NCBI GenBank assembly: GCA_018267135.1
Contig: JAFDZA010000026.1
Span: 62,001-126,000, forward strand
Origin: Bacteroidota bacterium
GTDB lineage: Bacteria; Bacteroidota; Bacteroidia; Cytophagales; Cyclobacteriaceae
Reading direction: 5' to 3'
DNA: 64,000 nucleotides
The notes beneath the pieces were generated by a model. The model worked only from the letters and a program-made list of their open reading frames with translations, did no database searches and was not told the origin of the DNA. How positions within the stretch are numbered: position 1 is the first letter of the stretch; each line of letters begins with the position of its first letter. Positions 52,789 to 60,321 of this stretch are shown in pieces. The position numbers and the translations under genes are program-made.

Positions 52789-53268
52789 TTATTTCATACT
52801 TCTTATCACTTGTTTTTTGGATACCCTGATGGCTAATGCCTTGACAAACTCTTGGGAGCCATCGGGGCGTTCATGCATAAAGGGTTTTGTGTATAGTAAA
52901 GAGTCATGTCCTACTTTCTGAATATTATCAGGCAGCGAAGCTGAGGCATCTGTAGTATAGGCTTCGATCAGCGCTTTTTCTACTCCTTTTAGCATTTCGT
53001 TTGTTGGGTCAAGAAAAGAGATCTGGACACTGAACGTGTTTCCGAGCGAATCGAGAAATTTTTTATCGTTAATCCTTCCGGGTTTGCTTTCTAACGAGGT
53101 GGCAATTATACGGGCATAAGAAAAAGCTGCCTCGGTTAAGTCGGCATCGGATACTCGTTTAATTTCCCCTTCCTTCATGCTTTCTTTTATTCTTCTGCGC
53201 TGTTCGTTGCTTAGCGAGCCGCCACAGGAAATGAAAGTCAGTGCGATTAGAAAAATGAATGCACGCAT
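52789..53268 (-). CDS. Uncharacterised lipoprotein
   Basis: A 159-residue protein with a lipoprotein signal (lipobox FISC, Cys15), then a charged helical region (SNEQRRRIKESMKEGEIKRV) and a compact C-terminal domain including HDSLLYTKPFMHERPDGSQE. I do not recognise the family. It starts 1 base after the mqo stop, so it is expressed with fumC and mqo. Location should be the periplasmic face of a membrane. Confidence 0.75.
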   Translation of the reverse strand: MRAFIFLIALTFISCGGSLSNEQRRRIKESMKEGEIKRVSDADLTEAAFSYARIIATSLESKPGRINDKKFLDSLGNTFSVQISFLDPTNEMLKGVEKALIEAYTTDASASLPDNIQKVGHDSLLYTKPFMHERPDGSQEFVKALAIRVSKKQVIRSMK

Positions 53269-53269
53269 A

Positions 53270-54766
53270 TTATAAATTTAATATTTTGGTGGTTCGCTGA
53301 CGCGAAGCTTGCAGCGCTTTGCTATTCTGGCTTAATGTCATTCCAAATGAGGGTGCCATTTCTTTCATTTTGTTTTTCCAAGCTGATGTGGTGCATTCAT
53401 TTTTAAAACAGCGTGGCAGAATATCAAACATAATGGCAGCCGCTGTAGAGGCTCCGGGCGAAGCACCCAACAGAGCCGCCACACTGCCATCGGCAGAAAC
53501 TACGGCCTCTGTACCAAATTCTAAAACACCGGTCATTCCATGATCTTTTTTAATGACCTGCACGCGCTGACCTGCTTCTTTTAATTCCCACTCATCGGCT
53601 TTGGCTTGCGGCACATACTCTTGCAGGGCGCGAATCCTGTCTTCGTGCGAAAGGCGGAGCTGTTCAATCAGGTATTTGGTAAGCGGAAGGTTGCGCAACC
53701 CGGCCGAAATCATAGGAAATAGATTATCGGGTTTAATGGATTTGGCCAGATCAAAACGCGAACCGGATTTTAAAAACTTAGTAGAGAATCCGGCAAAGGG
53801 GCCGAATAGTAATTCTTTTTTTCCGTTGATGATCCGTGTGTCTATATGCGGTACCGACATGGGTGGAGAACCGACACTGGCCTTGCCATATACTTTGGCA
53901 AAATGTTCTTTAATCAAGATTTCATTATTGCATTTCAGCCAAAGGCCACTAACGGGAAAGCCGCCATATCCTTTGCGTTCATCTATCTCTGCTTTTTTTA
54001 ACAAATTTAGGGTGGCCCCACCGGCTCCTAAAAACACAAATTTTGTTGCCCGGCAACTTTGTTTTTCTTCATTCAATAGATTTTTAACAATTACCTTCCA
54101 TCCTCCTTTTTTATGCGGGTCTATGTCGAGGGTTTCAACATTATAGTGAACCGTTACGCCCGGTGTTTTTTCCAGTTGTCTGAAAATACTTCGGGTTAGT
54201 TCGCCAAAATTTACATCTGTCCCTATCTCTACTCGTGTGGCCGCGATGGGTTCCGAAGGCCTGCCTTCCATAACCAGTGGTGCCCATTTCTCTATTTGTG
54301 TCGGGTTTTCCGAAAATAACATTTCCTGAAATAAGGCATTGGCCTGCATCCGGCTATGCCTTGCTTTTAAATAAGATACATTCTCTTGGCCCCAGACCAA
54401 ACTCATGTGCGGCACCCGGCTGATAAATTGGGTGGGGTGAGATAAAAAATTATTTTCTATAAGGTGCGACCAAAATTCTTTCGAGAGTTCAAACGATTCG
54501 CATATCTTCAGCGCCTTGGTAATATCTACCGCCCCATCTTGTTTTTGCGGAGTATAGTTTAGTTCGCAAAAGGCAGAGTGGCCTGTGCCTGCATTGTTCC
54601 ATGCGTCTGAGCTTTCCAGGCCGGGGGTTTCTAATCGCTCAAAAATTTGAATGGTAAAGTTGGGGTTCAGTTCTTTTAGCATCATCCCCAATGTGGCACT
54701 CATAATTCCTGCACCCACCAAAACAATATCTGTTTCCGGCTCTAAAGGACGAATGGATTGCGACAT
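53270..54766 (-). CDS. mqo: Malate:quinone oxidoreductase
   Basis: A 498-residue FAD-dependent membrane-associated enzyme that oxidises malate to oxaloacetate and reduces quinone. FAD-binding start DIVLVGAGIMSATLGMML; RLETPGLESSDAWNNAGTGH (the conserved NNAGTGH block); KFVFLGAGGATL; FPVSGLWL; LLGASPGASTA. Length is typical. It is downstream of fumC with a 29-base gap, so the two successive TCA-cycle enzymes are co-expressed. Confidence 0.96.
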   Translation of the reverse strand: MSQSIRPLEPETDIVLVGAGIMSATLGMMLKELNPNFTIQIFERLETPGLESSDAWNNAGTGHSAFCELNYTPQKQDGAVDITKALKICESFELSKEFWSHLIENNFLSHPTQFISRVPHMSLVWGQENVSYLKARHSRMQANALFQEMLFSENPTQIEKWAPLVMEGRPSEPIAATRVEIGTDVNFGELTRSIFRQLEKTPGVTVHYNVETLDIDPHKKGGWKVIVKNLLNEEKQSCRATKFVFLGAGGATLNLLKKAEIDERKGYGGFPVSGLWLKCNNEILIKEHFAKVYGKASVGSPPMSVPHIDTRIINGKKELLFGPFAGFSTKFLKSGSRFDLAKSIKPDNLFPMISAGLRNLPLTKYLIEQLRLSHEDRIRALQEYVPQAKADEWELKEAGQRVQVIKKDHGMTGVLEFGTEAVVSADGSVAALLGASPGASTAAAIMFDILPRCFKNECTTSAWKNKMKEMAPSFGMTLSQNSKALQASRQRTTKILNL

Positions 54767-54795
54767 GGCTTGATTTTAAATCTTCAATATTTCTA

Positions 54796-56181
54796 TTACA
54801 CCATTTTTTCAGGCCGTACCCATTCATCAAACTGCTGAGACGTAAGCAGGCCCAGTTCGATGGCCGCTTCGCGCAAGGTTTTATTTTCTTTGTGTGCTTT
54901 CTTGGCAATCTTGGCGGCATTTTCATAGCCGATGTGTGTGTTAAGCGCAGTTACCAACATCAATGAATTCTCCATGTGTTGTTTAATAATTGACAAATTG
55001 GGTTCAATGCCCACCGCACATTTTTCGTTAAATGAAACACAAGCATCACCAATCAACCGGGCCGACTGCAGTACATTGGCCGCAATTACCGGTTTAAATA
55101 CATTCAGTTCAAAATGGCCGGTGGCTCCTCCAACAGAAACAGCCACATCGTTGCCAATCACTTGTGCGCACACCATCGTTAAAGCTTCGGGCTGGGTGGG
55201 GTTTACTTTTCCGGGCATAATGCTGGAGCCGGGCTCGTTGTCGGGAATAATAATTTCGCCAATGCCACTACGCGGCCCCGAACTTAACATACGGATATCG
55301 TTAGCAATTTTCATGAACGAAACAGCTGCTCGTTTCAGTGCCCCCGACAACTCCACCATGGCATCGTGTGCTGCCAGTGCTTCAAATTTATTGGGAGCCG
55401 TAATAAATGGGTAGCCCGTAAGCTCGGCAATTTTTTTGGCTACCAGCACATCGTAGCCCTTCGGTGTGTTAAGCCCTGTGCCTACAGCCGTTCCGCCAAG
55501 GGCCAGTTCTCGAACAGCCTCCAAAGCATTCTTAATAGCCCGAATGCTATTGTCTATTTGTTGTACATACCCCGAAAATTCCTGGCCTAAGGTAAGTGGG
55601 GTGGCATCCATAAAATGCGTGCGCCCGGTTTTTACAATAGTTTTAAACGCGATTGCTTTTTGGTGCAGTGTATCGCGTAGTTTTTGCATGCCCGGCAGGG
55701 TTATTTCCGCCACTTGTTTATAGGCTGCAATGTGCATGGCTGTTGGAAAGGTATCGTTGCTGCTTTGCGATTTGTTTACGTCATCATTTGGATGGAGTAC
55801 TTTTTTTTCATCGGTCAGTTTGCCTCCGCTCAGCACATGAGCACGGTACGCTATTACCTCGTTGGCATTCATGTTACTTTGAGTGCCCGATCCGGTTTGC
55901 CAGATTACTAATGGAAACTGATCGTCTAATTGATGTGCTAGTATTTCCTCGCACACTTTGGCAATCAGGTCTTTTTTTTCGGCCGGTAATACACCCAATT
56001 CATGATTGGCCTGTGCGGCTGCTTTTTTTAAATACCCAAAAGCATAGATAATTTCTTTGGGCATGCTGGCTTCGGGGCCAATTTTAAAATTATTTCGCGA
56101 ACGTTCGGTTTGTGCGCCCCAGTATTTGTCGGCAGGTACTTGTACTTCGCCCATCGTGTCTTTTTCAATGCGGTAATTCAT
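54796..56181 (-). CDS. fumC: Class II fumarate hydratase
   Basis: A 461-residue class II fumarase that hydrates fumarate to malate. Substrate-site segments [14 protein letters not shown] and [23 protein letters not shown], and the family signature [11 protein letters not shown] near residue 315. Class II enzymes do not use an iron-sulfur cluster, so they tolerate oxygen. It is the first gene of the fumC-mqo-lipoprotein operon. ATG start at 56181 close to a TAATTTTG box. Confidence 0.96.
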   Translation of the reverse strand: MNYRIEKDTMGEVQVPADKYWGAQTERSRNNFKIGPEASMPKEIIYAFGYLKKAAAQANHELGVLPAEKKDLIAKVCEEILAHQLDDQFPLVIWQTGSGTQSNMNANEVIAYRAHVLSGGKLTDEKKVLHPNDDVNKSQSSNDTFPTAMHIAAYKQVAEITLPGMQKLRDTLHQKAIAFKTIVKTGRTHFMDATPLTLGQEFSGYVQQIDNSIRAIKNALEAVRELALGGTAVGTGLNTPKGYDVLVAKKIAELTGYPFITAPNKFEALAAHDAMVELSGALKRAAVSFMKIANDIRMLSSGPRSGIGEIIIPDNEPGSSIMPGKVNPTQPEALTMVCAQVIGNDVAVSVGGATGHFELNVFKPVIAANVLQSARLIGDACVSFNEKCAVGIEPNLSIIKQHMENSLMLVTALNTHIGYENAAKIAKKAHKENKTLREAAIELGLLTSQQFDEWVRPEKMV

Positions 56182-56198
56182 AGCAGTATGTTTTGTAA

Positions 56199-56206
56199 CA
56201 AAATTA
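56199..56206 (-). promoter_or_regulatory. -7 box of the fumC operon
   Basis: TAATTTTG on the minus strand, exact TAnnTTTG, 17 bases from the ATG, giving a very short leader. Confidence 0.5.
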
Positions 56207-56233
56207 GAAGTTTCAATGAAAATGGCAGCGTAC

Positions 56234-56863
56234 CTAATGTAGTGTGTCTAACAGCCATCCTGTAAGGCTTAGCCGCGGGTGTATGGCCGGCAGCACTTCG
56301 TGTTCTAATAAATCGCTGCGAAAACAAATCAACCGGCCGGCTATAGGTAGTATATCTTGCGTTTGGCTGGGAAAATAAACGCGGAGTTGCCCACCCATTT
56401 CTTCTTTCCAGTTTTTATTAAGGTAGCAGATGATTGTCAGTTTCCGGTGATCTTCTTTTTTGAATTGATCGAGATGGCGTTTGTAAAAACTACCAATGGG
56501 GTAAATGGTTTGATGTATTTCAGCATCCTTTAAACTGAGAAACAATGCCTGGTTAATAAATTCTCGCAGCTGGTCTATACGTTCTAAATAAAGTTGCAAG
56601 GGCGGGGGCGCCTCGGCTTTGGTAAGCCACCGGATGTAATCGCCCCGAATGCTTTCGTTTATTTGTTTATCGCGTTGTTGGCCAATACCCGCTTTTTTAA
56701 AATGCGACAATCCGTTTTTAAAATCATCCAGCGAAGTAATAGCACTTACCTCGTCCTCCGATAAAAAGCCATCCGTTACCGAAAATCCCGTTTCGGCCAG
56801 CCCATCGGCAATGGCATTAAATTTGGAAAGGAGTTCTTCATTCACATCCAAATGTAAGATCAT
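56234..56863 (-). CDS. 2-oxoglutarate/Fe(II)-dependent oxygenase, prolyl hydroxylase-like
   Basis: A 209-residue enzyme of the SM-20/PHD-type 2OG oxygenase group. The iron ligands are His130 and Asp132 (FYKRHLDQF) and His188 (LLEHEVLP); Arg197 (PRLSLTGW) binds 2-oxoglutarate. The beta-jelly-roll core includes [13 protein letters not shown] and GGQLRVYF. It may hydroxylate a protein or small substrate; the target is unknown. It is divergent from the LEA-type lipoprotein gene. Confidence 0.9.
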   Translation of the reverse strand: MILHLDVNEELLSKFNAIADGLAETGFSVTDGFLSEDEVSAITSLDDFKNGLSHFKKAGIGQQRDKQINESIRGDYIRWLTKAEAPPPLQLYLERIDQLREFINQALFLSLKDAEIHQTIYPIGSFYKRHLDQFKKEDHRKLTIICYLNKNWKEEMGGQLRVYFPSQTQDILPIAGRLICFRSDLLEHEVLPAIHPRLSLTGWLLDTLH

Positions 56864-56867
56864 CTGT

Positions 56868-56875
56868 TAATTTTG
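56868..56875 (+). promoter_or_regulatory. -7 box abutting the LEA-type lipoprotein gene
   Basis: TAATTTTG ends 6 bases before the ATG at 56882, so the transcript would begin at or very near the start codon. No -33 TTG was seen. Confidence 0.45.
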
Positions 56876-56881
56876 TGAACG

Positions 56882-57334
56882 ATGAAAAAAATCATTTTTA
56901 ATTTTTTTGTTCTTCTGGGGATTCTCTCCGGTTGTGCCCCCAAAGAGCCTGTTGTTTTTAAAAATATTAACAACCTGAGTGTTGACCTCGCAGCCACGGG
57001 CAAGCCGTTATTAAAAGCCGATGCGCTCTTTTTCAACCCCAACTCTACAAAAATGAAGCTGAAAGAAGTAAATATATCAGTGTGGGTAGATGGTGTGCCC
57101 TCGGCCGAGGTAATACAAAAGCTGGATGTGGCCATTCCGGCACAATCCGATTTTTCCGTTCCGCTAGAGGTACAACTTATATTAAAAGAAACTAACTTAT
57201 TGAGTACCGTTCTCGGCTTTTTGGGAGGTAAAAAATATGAGGTGCAGTTTAAGGGGCACATCCGGGTGGGGGTGCATGGTCTTACCCTTAAAGTGCCCGT
57301 AGCGCAAAAGCAAGAAATAAAACTGAACCACTAA
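56882..57334 (+). CDS. LEA type 2-like lipoprotein
   Basis: A 150-residue lipoprotein (lipobox LSGC, Cys18) with a single beta-sandwich of the LEA14/WHy type: VFKNINNLSVDL, ADALFFNPNSTKMKLKEV (the NPN segment typical of the family), VPSAEVIQKLDVAIPAQSDF and a final strand before KQEIKLNH. Such domains are linked to desiccation or membrane stress. Its stop overlaps the start of the histidine kinase gene by one base, so the kinase is translationally coupled. Confidence 0.82.
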   Translation: MKKIIFNFFVLLGILSGCAPKEPVVFKNINNLSVDLAATGKPLLKADALFFNPNSTKMKLKEVNISVWVDGVPSAEVIQKLDVAIPAQSDFSVPLEVQLILKETNLLSTVLGFLGGKKYEVQFKGHIRVGVHGLTLKVPVAQKQEIKLNH

Positions 57335-58191
57335 TGATGCTGGCTGCGGTCATCATAGGGGGTGCATTTTCCTTAGGGCTGGCCGTTCTTTTAAAGATCT
57401 ATATAAAATCGCTGCGGCAAACCAAGGCTATGAAAATTCAAAGCTGGCAAATACAAAGCCATTTGCTGGAGTTAACACAACAGAATAACGCCTTGTTAAA
57501 ATCGAATCAGGAAAAGATGCAGTTGATCAGTTTGGTTTCGCATGATTTGAAGGGGCCGTTCAACCGAATTTTTGCACTGGTGCAATTATTTAATCTGCAT
57601 CAGGAGAATCTTACTTCTGAACAGAAAGAGTATTTAGGGAAAATACATAACGTAGCCACCGATGGGTTAAGTATGGTGCGCAATCTGCTGGATAGCCGAA
57701 GACTTGAGGACAAAGGCATGGAGTTGCACCCGGCTGATATTGACCTGAGTACATTGGTTTCATCGCTGGTAAAAAATTATCGTTCTATCGCTGAAAAGAA
57801 AAATATTCGTCTGGAATGGAACCCGACTGTTCCTTTGATGTTGTTTGCCGATAAACTCTACCTAAGCCGCGTTATTGAAAACCTTTTGTCGAACGCCCTA
57901 AAGTTCTCGCCCGAAAATAAAACCGTTACGGTTCTGGCTTCTTCGTTGCCGGGTAAAATAGAACTAACCGTGCAAGACGAAGGCCCGGGAATAAGTGCAG
58001 AAGATCAGGCGAAGTTATTTCAGCGCTTTCAGCGGCTGAGTGCCCGGCCTACAGGGGGAGAAAGCTCTACCGGCCTCGGTCTTTTTATTGTAAAATCAAT
58101 GGTAGAAAAAATGGGGGGGGAGGTTCTTTGTAAAAGTGAACTTGGGAATGGGGCTACTTTTACCATTTCCTTGCCGAATAATTCTCCTTAA
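57334..58191 (+). CDS. Sensor histidine kinase
   Basis: A 285-residue kinase with one N-terminal membrane helix (about 5-25), a short coiled coil and no extra sensor domain. H-box SLVSHDLKGPFNR with His70; ATP-binding domain with N-box VIENLLSNALKFS, G1 VQDEGPGIS and G2 TGLGLFIVKSMV. The DLKGPFNR H-box and GxGLGL pattern are typical of the HisKA type. It is encoded with the LEA lipoprotein, and its 3' end overlaps by 4 bases the 3' end of a response regulator on the other strand. Confidence 0.92.
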   Translation: MMLAAVIIGGAFSLGLAVLLKIYIKSLRQTKAMKIQSWQIQSHLLELTQQNNALLKSNQEKMQLISLVSHDLKGPFNRIFALVQLFNLHQENLTSEQKEYLGKIHNVATDGLSMVRNLLDSRRLEDKGMELHPADIDLSTLVSSLVKNYRSIAEKKNIRLEWNPTVPLMLFADKLYLSRVIENLLSNALKFSPENKTVTVLASSLPGKIELTVQDEGPGISAEDQAKLFQRFQRLSARPTGGESSTGLGLFIVKSMVEKMGGEVLCKSELGNGATFTISLPNNSP

Positions 58192-58574
58192 ATAAAAAGT
58201 AAATAATCTTCGTCTTTTCCGGAAAGAATGGCCTCCAGCGACTCTACTACATTTTCGTCTTTGATGACGTAATCGCGCACTCCCTTTTGTATAAAACTCA
58301 GCACCATATTGCCATCATCCAGCGCGCTCAGCATAATTACTTTATGCTGATCGGTAATTTGTGTCTTAATTTTTTCATAAAATTCTATACCGCTCATGCC
58401 GGGAAGTTTGTAATCAACTATTAATACATCAGGAAACAAGCCGCTAAGAGCTTTGAGAGCCTCTTCGGCACTAAAAAAAGGATGAATCTTATAATCGGTA
58501 TTTTTACTTAATGATTTTTGGATAAACTCCGAGTAGATCGGGTCATCTTCTACAAGAAAAATGATTTTAGCCAT
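58188..58574 (-). CDS. Single-domain response regulator
   Basis: A 128-residue receiver domain with no output domain. Acidic pocket Asp10-Asp11 (VEDD), phosphoacceptor Asp54 in IVDYKLPGMSG, Ser83 in MLSAL and Lys105 in YVIKDE. It probably works by binding another protein. It faces the histidine kinase tail to tail with a 4-base overlap, so the two are likely partners although on opposite strands. Confidence 0.9.
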   Translation of the reverse strand: MAKIIFLVEDDPIYSEFIQKSLSKNTDYKIHPFFSAEEALKALSGLFPDVLIVDYKLPGMSGIEFYEKIKTQITDQHKVIMLSALDDGNMVLSFIQKGVRDYVIKDENVVESLEAILSGKDEDYLLFI

Positions 58575-59000
58575 ACATTACAAATATAACAGACTTCGTT
58601 TATGGCAACCATGATTTTTACATCGCCTTTTAGTTATTCTTTTCCTGAGGAGTATATTTTAATCCGTTCAACCTATTTTCTTTTGCCTCCTCTCCTGTTT
58701 TTGAATTATATTTCTACAAAACCAAAAAGGAATGTGCATCGGTATTAAATTTTCTGCTTGCCCGTATAAATCGGCCAGAAAGAATACCATTGAAATTATA
58801 ATTCATTACGCTAAAGTATATTTTACAGATTCGGCATAACCACTTATACTTGCCGGAGATATTGAAACGAGCCAGCAAAGGTGCTCCTGCCAGAGCCGAT
58901 TTAAAAAAGCTGACGTTATTATTAATGAAGTACACCTGGGAATTAAATTAAACTTAGTGGTGTTGTTTTCATCTAACTATAAATTTTTTTTTAGACTGTT
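58575..59000. other. 426-base intergenic region without a supported gene
   Basis: AT-rich sequence between the response regulator and the BamA-like gene. A 73-codon minus-strand frame (58714-58935) and a plus-strand frame of about 35 codons from the ATG near 58731 look like chance. No RNA gene, repeat or consensus promoter was recognised; a TAAATTTT near 58979 is one base off the -7 consensus for the downstream gene. Confidence 0.5.
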
Positions 59001-60191
59001 TTGATTTTGCTGCGCACACGTTTACTCTTTTTACTGATTTTATTTACACGGCTTGCTTTCAGCCAAAACACACAACCTCAATCCGAGCGCGATCTGATTG
59101 ATGTGGCTGAAAAATTTCTAGGAAAACCTTTACTTAACCGTAATAACGTTAAAAAAAAATCAGGACGAATTTATTTTTCTGGAGCGCCTTCATTAGGTTA
59201 TTCACTCACCAGCGGGTGGGCCGGGCTGATTGCTGCCAATGGTGCTTTTTATACCAGCGAAGAAAAAGAGGTTAAAATTTCAAACCTCTACAGTGATGTG
59301 GTTTACACCCAAAACCAACAACTGGTTATGCACCTGCAAAGCAACATCTGGACCCGCGGCAACCGATTTAATTTAGTAACCGACTGGCGTTACTACTCTT
59401 ACCCACAAAAAACATTTGGCCTGGGTGGAAGCACCGATAATACCTATGCCGATCAAGATTACCAGTATCTTCGCTTAAATCAGATTCTGCTAAAAAGTAT
59501 TAAACCCAATCTGTACTTAGGAGGGGGGTACGGGTTAGATTATCATTGGAGTATTACCGAAACCGATGGTGATTCCTCCGTTATCAGCAACACGTTACAA
59601 TATGGGTTGCCCAACCACTCTGTTTCTTCCGGTTTATTTATTAACCTGCTTTACGACAACCGCCTCAACTCCATCAACCCGGCCAAAGGTCAGTATGCAA
59701 ACATTCTGGTGAAAGAAAACGTAACCGCTCTGGGCAGCAACAGCAACTGGGGTATGTTGTTAATTGATTTGCGGCACTATATTCCGTTTCCCCGAAACAG
59801 CCAAAACGTATTGGCTTTTTGGAGTTACAATTGGCTGACTACCCACGGCAATCCGCCTTACTTAGATTTGCCCAGCACCGGCTGGGATCCATACAGCAAT
59901 ACAGGGCGTGGTTATATACAAGGTAGGTTTCGCGGAAAAAATATGATTTACCTGGAAAGTGAATACCGTTTCAGAATTTTGAAAAGCGGTCTTCTTGGCG
60001 GAGTTGTGTTTGTAAATGCCCAGTGCTTTTCAGAATGGCCCTCAAATGTATTTAAAACCATTTTGCCTGCGGCCGGGTTTGGAGCCCGCATAAAATTCAA
60101 CAAGTACTCTAAAACCAACATCGCCATAGATTACGGTATCGGGCAAAACGGATCGCAAGGCATTTTTGTGAATTTGGGGGAGGTTTTTTGA
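59001..60191 (+). CDS. BamA/TamA-like outer-membrane barrel protein
   Basis: A 396-residue protein: signal peptide (1-21, ending AFSQ), a short N-terminal segment and a 16-strand-type barrel of the surface-antigen D15 family. Landmarks: GLGGSTDNTYADQDYQYLRL, LFINLLYDNRLNSINPAKGQ and the lid-loop-like RGYIQGRFRGKNMIYLESEY (VRGF/Y-type motif). No POTRA repeats are seen, so it is a barrel-only member of unknown role in the outer membrane. The start is a TTG at 59001, forced by an upstream in-frame TAG. Confidence 0.82.
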   Translation: MILLRTRLLFLLILFTRLAFSQNTQPQSERDLIDVAEKFLGKPLLNRNNVKKKSGRIYFSGAPSLGYSLTSGWAGLIAANGAFYTSEEKEVKISNLYSDVVYTQNQQLVMHLQSNIWTRGNRFNLVTDWRYYSYPQKTFGLGGSTDNTYADQDYQYLRLNQILLKSIKPNLYLGGGYGLDYHWSITETDGDSSVISNTLQYGLPNHSVSSGLFINLLYDNRLNSINPAKGQYANILVKENVTALGSNSNWGMLLIDLRHYIPFPRNSQNVLAFWSYNWLTTHGNPPYLDLPSTGWDPYSNTGRGYIQGRFRGKNMIYLESEYRFRILKSGLLGGVVFVNAQCFSEWPSNVFKTILPAAGFGARIKFNKYSKTNIAIDYGIGQNGSQGIFVNLGEVF

Positions 60192-60321
60192 TGTAATGAC
60201 CACGTACTTTATCTATAAGATTCATCAGAAATAATTTTTGAAAATTTACTAAGTTGCCATTCGGCTTTTTGCGAAAACCCTGAAAATGAAGCTTCAGGCT
60301 TTGTAAAGGCCCACTCCGGCA

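Noticed and set aside
58714-58935. 73-codon minus-strand frame in the gap before the BamA-like gene
   Set aside because: No promoter, no recognisable motif, and no supporting neighbour.
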